From an uncultured Lachnospiraceae bacterium (GTDB lineage Bacteria > Bacillota > Clostridia > Lachnospirales > Lachnospiraceae), in NCBI GenBank assembly GCA_910586755.1, contig CAJUJM010000095.1, forward strand, positions 1-30,145: 30,145 nucleotides of DNA, read 5' to 3'. Both the position numbers and the translations under genes were made by a program. This document shows, piece after piece, positions 6,866 through 14,605 of the stretch (the stretch's first letter is position 1; each line of letters opens with the position of its first letter). Below the pieces are notes generated by a model. That model was given only the letters and a program-made list of their open reading frames with translations. It had not been told where the DNA came from and searched no databases.

Positions 6866-8134
6866 TCATCCCTCTTTCACGTAGTCTGAAAATGGAATCT
6901 GGTTGATGCTTCCATTAATCAAATCCATGGCTTCCACGGTTTTTCCATCCTTTTCCAGATAGAGAACCGTGCGGATCTGCCTGGAAAAGGCCATCTTCTT
7001 ATAATCCTCAATGGAAATATCCGGCCGCTTTATACTGGTTACCACGGGAAGGGAAAGCCCTCTGAAATGGCGGCCCAGACGGATGGCCTGCTTTTCCGCT
7101 GCAGGGTCAAATAAAATCAGGGCGCTTACCTGGGTAAAGGGCACATCGATCCGCTGCCTTAAAAGGGCGGTCAGTACCCGATCCACTTCAATGGCAAAGC
7201 CCACTGCAGGGCTGTTTTTTCCAAACTGCTCTAGCAGCCGGTCATAGCGGCCTCCGGTAACAATATAGTCCCCGGTGCCGTAGGTATAACCTTTAAAAAT
7301 GATTCCGGTATAATACTGATAGCGGCTTACCATTCCCAGATCATAGGAAATGTAGTCTGCCAATCCGTAATCTTCCAAAAGCTCCTGGATCCGCTCCAGT
7401 CTGGCAATGGCTTTCAATGCCCGGGGATTTGCGGTTAATTCCTTTGCCTGGGCGATCTGCCCCGCAGAGCCAAACATTTCCAAGAGCTTTAAAAAACCCT
7501 GTTTGGTTTCCTCCGGAAGGTTTCGGGAGCTTAACAGCTCGTCCACGCCGAAATAATTTTTATTTTCAATTAGATCCCTTAACTGTTCCTGAGTTTCCTC
7601 ATCCATTCTGGCTTCCTCGGCAAGGCCCCGGTAAAAATCTGCATGGCCCAGCTCCACCTGGAATTCTCTGAGCCCGGCGGCCTTTAAGGCTTCAATAATC
7701 AGGGCCAACAGCTCTGCGTCCGCCTGTTCTGAGTCATCTCCGATGAGCTCCGCCCCTGTCTGGGTAGTCTCCTTGAGGCGGCCCTGGTAACTGGTATTGT
7801 TTTTAAAGGTGCGCTCTAAATAGCAAAGTCTTAGGGGGCTGTTCTCGTCCATATAATATTTGGCCACGCACCGGGCCACTGCCGGGGTCATATCCGGTTT
7901 TAACACCAGGGTGTTGTTGTCCCGGTCAAAGAATTTAAACATCTCCCGGTCTCCCACGCTTCCCCGATCCTTGTTGAAAATGTCAAAATACTCAAAACTT
8001 GGGGTTTCAATATGTTCATAGCCGTAAAGGTATAAGACATTTAACATCTTATTCTCCAGGGCCAGCTTACGCCTGCACTCAGCGCTGTAAATATCCCGGA
8101 CTCCCTCCGGGGTGTGAAGTAAACGGTTGGTCAT
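6866..8134 (-). CDS. hisZ: ATP phosphoribosyltransferase regulatory subunit
   Basis: HisZ is a paralogue of the histidyl-tRNA synthetase catalytic core that lacks charging activity and serves as the regulatory partner of short HisG. From the ATG at 8134 it has 422 residues. The class II fold is recognisable from LHTPEGVRDIYSAEC at the N-terminus, FKFFDRDNNTLVLKPDMT, CYLERTFKN (motif 2 region) and SPAVGFAIEVDRV (motif 3 region). No anticodon-binding domain of the usual HisRS type is evident. An upstream in-frame start is possible, but the ATG at 8134 has AGGAGG nine bases before it. It is the first gene of the his operon. Confidence 0.94.
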   Translation of the reverse strand: MTNRLLHTPEGVRDIYSAECRRKLALENKMLNVLYLYGYEHIETPSFEYFDIFNKDRGSVGDREMFKFFDRDNNTLVLKPDMTPAVARCVAKYYMDENSPLRLCYLERTFKNNTSYQGRLKETTQTGAELIGDDSEQADAELLALIIEALKAAGLREFQVELGHADFYRGLAEEARMDEETQEQLRDLIENKNYFGVDELLSSRNLPEETKQGFLKLLEMFGSAGQIAQAKELTANPRALKAIARLERIQELLEDYGLADYISYDLGMVSRYQYYTGIIFKGYTYGTGDYIVTGGRYDRLLEQFGKNSPAVGFAIEVDRVLTALLRQRIDVPFTQVSALILFDPAAEKQAIRLGRHFRGLSLPVVTSIKRPDISIEDYKKMAFSRQIRTVLYLEKDGKTVEAMDLINGSINQIPFSDYVKEG

Positions 8135-8157
8135 AAAGATGAGCCTCCTGAAATCCG

Positions 8158-8179
8158 GCACTTTCTTATGGTAAAGTGC
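8158..8179. promoter_or_regulatory. Inverted repeat in the his operon leader
   Basis: GCACTTT (8158-8164) and AAAGTGC (8173-8179) form a 7-base inverted repeat with an 8-base spacer. It lies in the roughly 60-base leader between the predicted start near 8196 and the hisZ ribosome binding site. It could act as a repressor operator or an mRNA hairpin. The leader is far too short for a T-box. Confidence 0.45.
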
Positions 8180-8202
8180 TAATCTAATAACGTGATTGAT
8201 TT

Positions 8203-8231
8203 ATTATAAAAGACAAGTGTAAATCTGTCAA
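8203..8231 (-). promoter_or_regulatory. Consensus promoter of the his operon
   Basis: On the minus strand a perfect TTGACA (8226-8231) and a perfect TATAAT (8203-8208) are separated by 17 bases. The -35 box overlaps the TGA stop of recU. This is the best housekeeping promoter in the window and should drive hisZ through pepT. Confidence 0.93.
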
Positions 8232-8761
8232 TCTCTTCTTTCCAAATCCATCTGGATCTGCTCCAGATAGTGAATCAGCATATCCCGATGGGAGCGGATC
8301 TGCCAGGATTTATCCACCTCTTCGTAGGTGAAGCTTTTTCTTCCTCCATCTTCCATCCGCTGCCAGAATCTGTATACCGCGTCAAAGGGCAGATAATAGG
8401 TTTCGTTTAAGGCAGTAAAAGACAGGATAATAAAGGCAAGTCCCCCCTGCTCCTCAAATTCTTTCATAAAAGCAATCTGGTGGGGGTGGATATTTTGCAG
8501 AGGGAATGTGGATGCCCTGCATTCCTTGGCGTCAAAGCACACCGGAATCCCCTGGACGGCTCCAATGTAGTCCACCGTACTTTTCTGCTCAAAATAAGCC
8601 AGGGTAATGTGGCGGCTCTCCTTATCAATGGAGATGGGGGTGATGGGAGTGGGCACTTTCTGAATTAAAGCCAGCTTCTTTTCCCGGTAGCTGTCATTGG
8701 TCCGGTTAATCAGTTCTTCCAGGGTGGAGCCCCGAAGTCCCCGGCTGTTCCAGGTTCCCAT
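8228..8761 (-). CDS. recU: Holliday junction resolvase RecU
   Basis: RecU is the Firmicutes resolvase that cleaves Holliday junctions during recombination and segregation. The 177-residue protein starts MGTWNSRGLRGSTLEELI and contains the nuclease core VDYIGAVQGIPVCFDAKEC, with the conserved D, D/E and K of the PD-(D/E)XK fold, then FPLQNIHPHQIAFMKEF. I chose the ATG at 8761 because AGGAAGGAG lies just upstream. A longer in-frame reading to 8830 would take its N-terminus from the repeat at 8782-8871 and is rejected. An extended -10 promoter at 8900-8908 may give recU its own transcript. It is not next to a penicillin-binding protein gene, its usual partner in Bacillus. Confidence 0.9.
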   Translation of the reverse strand: MGTWNSRGLRGSTLEELINRTNDSYREKKLALIQKVPTPITPISIDKESRHITLAYFEQKSTVDYIGAVQGIPVCFDAKECRASTFPLQNIHPHQIAFMKEFEEQGGLAFIILSFTALNETYYLPFDAVYRFWQRMEDGGRKSFTYEEVDKSWQIRSHRDMLIHYLEQIQMDLERRD

Positions 8762-8781
8762 ATCCCTTCTCCTTCCTTTTA

Positions 8782-8871
8782 TAATCGGCACGCGCCGCTG
8801 CGCGTCACCTGCCAGTTCGTCAGAACGCATTCCAGTTGTGAAATTTACGTTTCACAAGCGTTCTTCCTCTT
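8782..8871 (-). repeat. Structured intergenic repeat, copy 3 (recU leader)
   Basis: This is a diverged copy of the element found after hisD, in the same orientation relative to transcription. Most differences lie in the GC-rich hairpin region. The outer stem has changed from AGAACAC/GTGTTCT to AGAACGC/GCGTTCT, a paired A-T to G-C substitution that keeps the helix. The inner hairpin retains 8 base pairs. The TTCTTCCTCTT edge motif is at 8861-8871. The element ends about 20 bases before the recU start codon. Confidence 0.85.
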
Positions 8872-8899
8872 TTACAATGTAGCGGCCGAAACTGTTAGT

Positions 8900-8908
8900 A
8901 GTATATCA
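8900..8908 (-). promoter_or_regulatory. Possible extended -10 promoter for recU
   Basis: On the minus strand TGATATACT (8900-8908) matches an extended -10 box. No good -35 box is visible 16-18 bases further upstream. Transcripts from here would carry repeat copy 3 in a leader of about 130 bases. Confidence 0.45.
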
Positions 8909-8932
8909 CAATTCCTTTTACTTTGTCTGCTT

Positions 8933-9496
8933 TTATTTTTCAGCCCTTAATTTTTCTCTGGTGTCTTCATTGACGGTTCTCCGAAGCTCTTCCATATAGG
9001 GGGAAAAGGCGGTGTTTTCTTTTCCGTAAACCAGGTTCAACTCATGCTCTAAGGGAAGCCAGGTGGAAAGGGGCGCCTGATTGTGCTGGATGATACATTC
9101 CATGGAATCCAGCGCCTTATAAATCCGGGCTTCCAGGGTATTCCTCTCATTCATTTCATGAAACAGGCCGGTTAGTTCCTCCTCATAGCTTTGGGGAAGG
9201 CGTTTTAAAAGACCTTTTACCGCCTCTTCTTCTATTTTCTCATCCTTACCGCTTTTTTCAAAGGATGGAATATCCCCGGTAACCGCCTCTCCCAGATCGT
9301 GGCAGAGGCACATTAAGATTACTTTATGAATATCTGCTTCGGGAAACTCATCCTTTACCAGATATGCCATAAGGGCCAGCCGCCAGCTATGTTCGGCTAC
9401 GCTCTCCCGGCGGCCCTTAGAGGTCCAGGAGTGGCGGGTATTGTATTTCATCGGCTCAACAGTGTTTAAAAAATCTATCAAGGTTCTTGTATCCAT
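8933..9496 (-). CDS. HD-domain hydrolase (YfbR/HDDC2-like nucleotidase family)
   Basis: This 187-residue protein belongs to the HD superfamily of metal-dependent phosphohydrolases. The metal ligands are visible in order: H36 in SVAEHSWRLA, H66-D67 in CLCHDLGEAVTGD, and D130 in KALDSMECI. The spacing and the phrase HDLGEAVTGDIP resemble the YfbR/HDDC2 group, whose members remove phosphate from deoxynucleoside monophosphates; substrate here is inferred only. The ATG at 9496 has AGAGGAAG upstream, whereas a longer in-frame start would be coded inside the trpS terminator. That terminator lies immediately upstream, so expression may depend on read-through. Confidence 0.85.
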   Translation of the reverse strand: MDTRTLIDFLNTVEPMKYNTRHSWTSKGRRESVAEHSWRLALMAYLVKDEFPEADIHKVILMCLCHDLGEAVTGDIPSFEKSGKDEKIEEEAVKGLLKRLPQSYEEELTGLFHEMNERNTLEARIYKALDSMECIIQHNQAPLSTWLPLEHELNLVYGKENTAFSPYMEELRRTVNEDTREKLRAEK

Positions 9497-9512
9497 AAAC
9501 TTCCTCTCAAAG

Positions 9513-9547
9513 AAAAAAGCAGCGGACCATCTTCGATTCACTGCTTT
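9513..9547 (-). terminator. Terminator after trpS, abutting the HD gene
   Basis: On the minus strand AAAGCAG (9541-9547) pairs with CTGCTTT (9516-9522) around an 18-base loop, ending in a run of six T residues (9513-9518). The HD gene's ribosome binding site follows within a few bases. Confidence 0.7.
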
Positions 9548-9583
9548 AATTTTTGTTGTTGGCAACCATCCAGGCGGATATCT

Positions 9584-10675
9584 CTATGCTTCTTCCCCAA
9601 AGCGCTTTGCCTGCTGGGCAATCAGCTCCTTATCCTCAAAATAGTTAATCTTCATGGAGCGCTTTACAGCGGCCAGGGTTTCGGCGGCAACCTTCTCTGC
9701 CTTTTTGCTTCCTTCTTCCAGAATCCGGTAAACTTCCGGGATCCGTTTTTCCCATTCTTTTCTCCGCTGGCGGATAGGCTCTAGCTCTTCCTGAAGCACT
9801 GCGTTTAAGAACTTCTTTACCTTTACGTCTCCCAGGCCTCCTCTGGTATAATGGGCCTTCAGCTCACTAAGGTTTTGGTAATCCGGGAGATATTTGGCAA
9901 AATGCTGTTCCCTGCAGAAGGCATCCAGATAAATAAATACAGGATTTCCCTCCACCTGGCCCGGATCCTCCACCCGAAGATGGTTGGGATCGGTAAACAT
10001 GGACATGATCTTTTTCTTCACTTCTGCCTCTGTGTCGGATAAATAGATGCAGTTTCCCAGAGACTTACTCATTTTCGCCTTTCCGTCCGTGCCGGGAAGG
10101 CGCAGGCAGGCCTTATTATCCGGCAAAAGGATATCCGGCATGGTAAGGGTCTCCCCATATACGGTATTAAATTTGTGTACAATCTCCCTGGTCTGCTCCA
10201 GCATCGGCATCTGATCCTCGCCTACCGGAACCGTAGTGGCCTGAAACGCGGTAATATCCGCTGCCTGGCTGATGGGATAGGTAAAAAATCCTACCGGAAT
10301 GCTGGCCTCAAAGTTCCGCATCTGAATTTCCGATTTTACGGTTGGATTCCGTTGAAGACGGGATACGGTCACCAGGTTCATATAGTAAAAGGACAGTTCG
10401 CAAAGCTCAGGGATCTGGGACTGAATAAACAGAGTGGACTTTTCCGGATCCAGCCCGCAGGCCAGGTAATCCAGCGCTACCTCAATAATGTTCTGGCGGA
10501 CCTTTTCCGGATTGTCCGCATTATCCGTAAGAGCCTGGGCATCTGCAATCATGATAAAAATCTCATTATATTCTCCTGAGTTCTGCAGCTCTACCCTGCG
10601 CTTTAAAGAGCCTACATAATGTCCTACATGAAGGCGTCCGGTGGGCCGGTCGCCGGTTAAAATAATCTTTCCCAT
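9584..10675 (-). CDS. trpS: Tryptophanyl-tRNA synthetase
   Basis: TrpRS charges tRNA-Trp. The 363-residue class I synthetase shows the HIGH-type motif as GRLHVGHYVGSL near residues 13-24 and the KMSKS motif as GKAKMSKSLGN. The segment VGEDQMPMLEQTREI also fits TrpRS. The ATG at 10675 has AGGAGG upstream. It follows the L,D-transpeptidase gene by about 26 bases and probably shares its transcript; no T-box leader is visible between them. A terminator ends the unit at 9513-9547. Confidence 0.96.
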   Translation of the reverse strand: MGKIILTGDRPTGRLHVGHYVGSLKRRVELQNSGEYNEIFIMIADAQALTDNADNPEKVRQNIIEVALDYLACGLDPEKSTLFIQSQIPELCELSFYYMNLVTVSRLQRNPTVKSEIQMRNFEASIPVGFFTYPISQAADITAFQATTVPVGEDQMPMLEQTREIVHKFNTVYGETLTMPDILLPDNKACLRLPGTDGKAKMSKSLGNCIYLSDTEAEVKKKIMSMFTDPNHLRVEDPGQVEGNPVFIYLDAFCREQHFAKYLPDYQNLSELKAHYTRGGLGDVKVKKFLNAVLQEELEPIRQRRKEWEKRIPEVYRILEEGSKKAEKVAAETLAAVKRSMKINYFEDKELIAQQAKRFGEEA

Positions 10676-10701
10676 TAATATATTTCCTCCTGATCTCAAG
10701 A

Positions 10702-12099
10702 TTAATTGTGGCAGATAATCGGCATATTTTTATATACATGATCGAAAAGCACTGCCGCCTTCTGAGGAGGCAGGTTGATGCAGCCGTGGGAACCATTGGT
10801 TTTGTAAATATTTCCTCCAAAGCTTCCCCGCCAGTTTGCGTCATGGAGACCGATGCCTCCGTTAAAGGGCATCCAGTATTTTACAGGAGAGGCATAATCC
10901 GCTCCTCGCAGCACCGTGTCTCTCTGTTTATAAGTAAGGCCGAAAATTCCTGGCGGTGTCGTCCATCCCTTAGAAACATTTCCTGACACAAAGGGAGCGT
11001 CCAATATACACTGACCGTTTTCCACCAGATACATATGCTGATTTCCCAGATCCACCTCCACATAGGTTAAGCCGTAGTCATTGCCGGTTCTGCTGGCCGC
11101 TGTCTGGGAGTAAACCGGCTCTCTCTCTGAGCTTTGACAGGTCATAATTGCGGCAATCAATTCCTGAGTCTCCGCCGCCTGATTAATCTTCCAGCCGTAA
11201 GGGCCGGTAACTGTCACCTCCTGCCCGGATGCAGTGAGGAACAGATGAGGCTTTCCCGCTGTGTCATATTTCTCCGCCAATCCGCTTACATAGGCCGCCA
11301 CCTGATTGGGATCTACAATTACCGTATTTCCGTCCGTACCCAGTATCCACGGGGAAATAGCAGCCCCGTCAAGGACCTCCGCCGTTTCTCCAAAATGGTA
11401 AGTAATACTGATATTCCCCAACTGGTTCATAGCAGTCAGCCGGTTATTTAATGTCTCATCCGTAGAGCGGATCTGAACCTGCCGGTAACATCCTGCTTCT
11501 TTTAGATCCAAGGTAAGCTGATGATTTAATACAGCGGCAGAAACCGCCTCCATCAGCCTGTCCGGATCAATCTCATTGCCCTCTGTTTCCGGAATAATCA
11601 CAAATCCCTCCCCATTGGGGTTGGCGGCAATCCTGGCATCTTCCATCTTTTTCACATTAGATCCGGAAACCATCTCTAAGGATGCCAGCCTTCCTCTGAG
11701 AGCTTCCCCGTTATAATAGGTATCCATGGGAAGGTCATAGCTGTTCACCACAGCAGGACCGGAAATACGGCCATTCTCATTTTGTTCTGCTAAAATCTGA
11801 GATAACCCGTCTCCCAGGGCCGCTTGCAATCCAATCTCCTGCCCCCGGATGGTTTCTTTCTGTCCGTCCGCTCCTATCAGGGTCAGGGTATAATTGTTGC
11901 CGCAAAGATCCTCTATCTGCGCCTTTGCTTCCTCCGGAGTCAAACCGGCTACTCCTACCCCATTGATTTTGGTTCCCCCGGTAAAAACTTCCCCATTGTT
12001 CTGTGTATTGTAGATAGCCCCGTAAGAAGGGACACTCCAAAGCAGGCAGACTGCCGCTGCCATGCAAAATATCCTTTGTTTGCAAAATGGTCTTTTCAT
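10702..12099 (-). CDS. Secreted L,D-transpeptidase (YkuD domain)
   Basis: This 465-residue protein has an N-terminal signal peptide (positively charged start, hydrophobic stretch about residues 12-25, likely cut after PSYG). A long central region about 30-335 resembles the peptidoglycan-binding VanW/PG_binding_4-type repeats that precede YkuD domains in Clostridia. The C-terminal YkuD domain about 345-465 carries GIGLHDANW and the catalytic SHGCINLPP with Cys near residue 440. Such enzymes form 3-3 crosslinks or attach proteins in peptidoglycan. The ATG at 12099 has AGGAGG ten bases upstream; a start at 12132 is less likely. Its promoter lies at 12146-12174. Confidence 0.92.
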   Translation of the reverse strand: MKRPFCKQRIFCMAAAVCLLWSVPSYGAIYNTQNNGEVFTGGTKINGVGVAGLTPEEAKAQIEDLCGNNYTLTLIGADGQKETIRGQEIGLQAALGDGLSQILAEQNENGRISGPAVVNSYDLPMDTYYNGEALRGRLASLEMVSGSNVKKMEDARIAANPNGEGFVIIPETEGNEIDPDRLMEAVSAAVLNHQLTLDLKEAGCYRQVQIRSTDETLNNRLTAMNQLGNISITYHFGETAEVLDGAAISPWILGTDGNTVIVDPNQVAAYVSGLAEKYDTAGKPHLFLTASGQEVTVTGPYGWKINQAAETQELIAAIMTCQSSEREPVYSQTAASRTGNDYGLTYVEVDLGNQHMYLVENGQCILDAPFVSGNVSKGWTTPPGIFGLTYKQRDTVLRGADYASPVKYWMPFNGGIGLHDANWRGSFGGNIYKTNGSHGCINLPPQKAAVLFDHVYKNMPIICHN

Positions 12100-12145
12100 G
12101 CGCCCATTTCCTCCTTTTTGCCTCTCTTCCATTTCTTACCCATCT

Positions 12146-12174
12146 ATTGTACAAACCAGAATAGGAAAAGTCAA
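12146..12174 (-). promoter_or_regulatory. Promoter of the L,D-transpeptidase-trpS unit
   Basis: On the minus strand TTGACT (12169-12174) and TACAAT (12146-12151) are 17 bases apart. The -35 box overlaps the TGA stop of the upstream pseudouridine synthase gene, the same layout as at the his promoter. Confidence 0.85.
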
Positions 12175-13190
12175 TAAAGAATCAAATCCTCTCCCTTTGC
12201 CATCCGCAAAAAATCTTCCGGAAGTTCTGCAGCAAAACTCTTTCCGGCAAGATGGGAAAGAGGGGACGGCAGATTGTCCGGCATGGTCAGCTTCCAGGAA
12301 TGAAGAAGTTGGCTGCTGACGCCATATTGCTTTTTGGCTTTCTCATTTATTGCTTTGACGCCATATTTTCCATCTCCTGCTATAGGATGGCCTATAGATG
12401 CCAGGTGGGCCCGAATCTGGTGGGTCCGGCCTGTAAGCAGAGTAACCTGTAAAAGGGTGAACCGGCCGTTGGAAGCCAGGGGAAGGTATTCTGTGGCAAT
12501 GGGCTGGCTGTCCGGGAGAGCTGTCCGGGAGACTGTAACCTGGTTGGTTTTGGGGTCTTTCTTTAAATACCCTTCTATTTTCTCAGGAGCAGGCACAGGG
12601 CCTGCAACGATACACTGATAATATTTGTGGATGGTCCGGTCATGAAATGCCTGGGAAAGAAGCTGCAGGCCTTTTAACGATTTTCCGGCAGCAATCAGCC
12701 CGCTAGTGTTCCGATCCAGGCGGTTGCAGACCGAAGGGTGGAACGTCCGCAGGGCTTCTTCCGTGATCTGGCCGGAATCCAGCAGATACCGGATCATCAT
12801 TTCCACCAGAGAGGTATCCGATTCCTTAGCCTTTTGGGAAAGGATGCCGGAAGGCTTATTCATGAGCAAAACATGGGAATCCTCATAAACAATCATACGG
12901 GAAAAAGAAGGCTCCCGGCCGGAAATTCCCGTGTTTTTTCCAGATATCTTCGGCGCTTCTTTAAAAGCTGTCCCGGAAAACTTTTCGATGGTTTCATCTG
13001 CCAAAAACATCCGGATTTCATCCCCCTCTGACAGACGCTCATCCCCCTGGCATTTCTTCCCATTGAGGGTAATATTCTTTTTCCGCATCATCTTATAAAA
13101 AAAGCTTTTGGGAGCCTGGTTTAAATACTTTCCTAAAAGCTTGTCCAGACGCTGCCCCGCCTCATTGGGGCCTACTGTCAACTGACGCAT
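12171..13190 (-). CDS. RluC/RluD-family 23S rRNA pseudouridine synthase
   Basis: The 339-residue protein has an N-terminal S4 RNA-binding domain about residues 1-70 (RLDKLLGKYL, KNITLNGKKC) and a catalytic domain with the RluA-family signature CNRLDRNTSGLI, whose aspartate is the catalytic residue. LLTGRTHQIRAHLASIGHPIAGDGKYG is the usual second conserved block. It converts specific uridines in large-subunit rRNA to pseudouridine; the exact sites cannot be told from sequence, so no symbol is given. It begins at ATG 13190, 16 bases after the membrane protein gene. Confidence 0.93.
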   Translation of the reverse strand: MRQLTVGPNEAGQRLDKLLGKYLNQAPKSFFYKMMRKKNITLNGKKCQGDERLSEGDEIRMFLADETIEKFSGTAFKEAPKISGKNTGISGREPSFSRMIVYEDSHVLLMNKPSGILSQKAKESDTSLVEMMIRYLLDSGQITEEALRTFHPSVCNRLDRNTSGLIAAGKSLKGLQLLSQAFHDRTIHKYYQCIVAGPVPAPEKIEGYLKKDPKTNQVTVSRTALPDSQPIATEYLPLASNGRFTLLQVTLLTGRTHQIRAHLASIGHPIAGDGKYGVKAINEKAKKQYGVSSQLLHSWKLTMPDNLPSPLSHLAGKSFAAELPEDFLRMAKGEDLILY

Positions 13191-13206
13191 AGAAGCCAGA
13201 AACCTC

Positions 13207-13785
13207 CTACATGGATAAATTTTTCAAAAGTTCTGCGGCATAATCCACGCTTCCGTCATCCTCATAGGCAGAGGCAGGCTTAAAACCTTTCAGCCGCCGT
13301 TCAAAAGTCCCGAAATCTTTTATTACCCGGACGTTTCCCTCCAGCCTGTGGGCGGTGAACATGGAGTTTAAATAGCTCTCCGCCTTGCTTATGTCTGTTT
13401 TCGGATTGGAACAATAGGCGCAGACCCCTGCCGGGTGCACTGCCACCCCGTCCAAGGGAAGAATCTGCTCCTTGGATGTGACGATTAAGTCATAGAGAAT
13501 CACGCATTTCTCCTCATAGGGGAGCAGGGCTTTATGAAAATCCTTACCTGGCGTGGAGTATGGAAAAGATGCCAAAAAGGGGGAAGCCACATTTGCCACC
13601 GGCAGAACGGTCAAAATAGCCATAACCGTAAGAATATTCCGGGCCGCCTGATTATCGGTAAAATTCCGGGCCAAAAGCTGGGCCAGAATCATGGCGGTTC
13701 CGATTGCCAGCTCTGTCAGTTGGATCTTTTTCCGGTAATTCCGGTATCCGTAACTTCCTTTGGAAATTTTGGAAATTAATTTCAT
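13207..13785 (-). CDS. Conserved small membrane protein of unknown function
   Basis: I do not recognise a named family. The 192-residue protein starts with a basic segment (KLISKISKGSYGYRNYRKK), followed by two likely membrane spans about residues 23-43 and 51-75 separated by a short loop. It ends in a soluble domain containing GVCAYCSNPKTDISKAE and KDFGTFERRLKGFKP. The CAYC pair might bind metal, but the pattern is short. The ATG at 13785 has AAGGAGAGG upstream and overlaps the SDR gene stop as ATGA, so the two are probably translated together. It precedes the RluD-type gene in the same operon. Confidence 0.75.
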   Translation of the reverse strand: MKLISKISKGSYGYRNYRKKIQLTELAIGTAMILAQLLARNFTDNQAARNILTVMAILTVLPVANVASPFLASFPYSTPGKDFHKALLPYEEKCVILYDLIVTSKEQILPLDGVAVHPAGVCAYCSNPKTDISKAESYLNSMFTAHRLEGNVRVIKDFGTFERRLKGFKPASAYEDDGSVDYAAELLKNLSM

Positions 13786-14588
13786 GAGACCTCTCCTTCT
13801 CTCCTGTTGATTCTGTCCAAAACAGAAAGAATCCACTCATGGGAAACCACCTTGGAAAACAGCCAAAATGCCTTCACAGGAAGGCCGTACACGGAAACGC
13901 TTTTTCTTAATATGCTGTCCTCAATGGCTTTTTTTACCACCTTTTCCGGCTTTGCCATAATCAGGCGCTTATAAATGGGGTAACTCTTATCTGCTTCTTT
14001 CCCCATGACCTGAAAAAACTCTGTCTTTACCGGGCCCGGGCAGACTGCCGTAACCACAATGTTCCTGGGTCTCAGTTCCCGGTTTAAGGCCCGGCTGTAG
14101 CTTAGGACAAAGGCTTTAGAAGCTGCATAAACGGCAAAATCCGGCTGGGGCAAAAAAGCGGCGGCAGAGGCAAATTGGATTACCCTGGCCCCTTTTGATA
14201 AAAAGGGAAGAACCATATGGGTGACGGCGCAGAGCGCCTGACAATTTAATGCTACCATACTGGTCTCTTCCTGAAGGGCCGCACTGCCTACCAGCCCGGT
14301 TTTCCCAAAGCCTGCGGCATTTACCAGAAACCGGACATTGGGCTTAAGATGAGAAAGGGCTTCCTCAAAAGGAGCCAGTTCTGATAAGTTTAACAGATCC
14401 ACGGCAAAAATCCGGAGCTTTACCGGAACCTGACCGGAAAGTTCTTTTAGTCTCTCTTCTCTCCTTGCCAAAACCCATATTTCATCCAGCAAGGCAAAAC
14501 GGTCCGCCAGCTGTATCACCGTCTCCCATCCCATACCGGAAGACGCCCCGGTGACAATGGCAATCTGAAGCTGCTTCTCTGAGTTCAC
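13782..14588 (-). CDS. Short-chain dehydrogenase/reductase
   Basis: This 268-residue protein is a classical SDR. The Rossmann cofactor motif TGASSGMG is at residues 13-20, NAAG at 90-93, and the catalytic S141 and Y154-x3-K158 (YAASK) are all present, with the PGPVKTEF segment after them. Basic residues after the second strand (ARREER) suggest NADP rather than NAD. The substrate is unknown. The start is GTG at 14588, with AGGAGGAAGG upstream. It lies between ygiQ and the small membrane protein gene, with which it overlaps by four bases. Confidence 0.92.
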   Translation of the reverse strand: MNSEKQLQIAIVTGASSGMGWETVIQLADRFALLDEIWVLARREERLKELSGQVPVKLRIFAVDLLNLSELAPFEEALSHLKPNVRFLVNAAGFGKTGLVGSAALQEETSMVALNCQALCAVTHMVLPFLSKGARVIQFASAAAFLPQPDFAVYAASKAFVLSYSRALNRELRPRNIVVTAVCPGPVKTEFFQVMGKEADKSYPIYKRLIMAKPEKVVKKAIEDSILRKSVSVYGLPVKAFWLFSKVVSHEWILSVLDRINRREGEVS

Positions 14589-14605
14589 TGTATTCCTTCC
14601 TCCTG

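Noticed and set aside
8134..8227. T-box or riboswitch in the his leader
   Set aside because: The leader is about 60 bases and lacks the conserved T-box sequence.
8762..8830. A longer N-terminus for recU
   Set aside because: The extra residues are translated from the dispersed repeat, and the ATG at 8761 has a strong ribosome binding site and the conserved family start.
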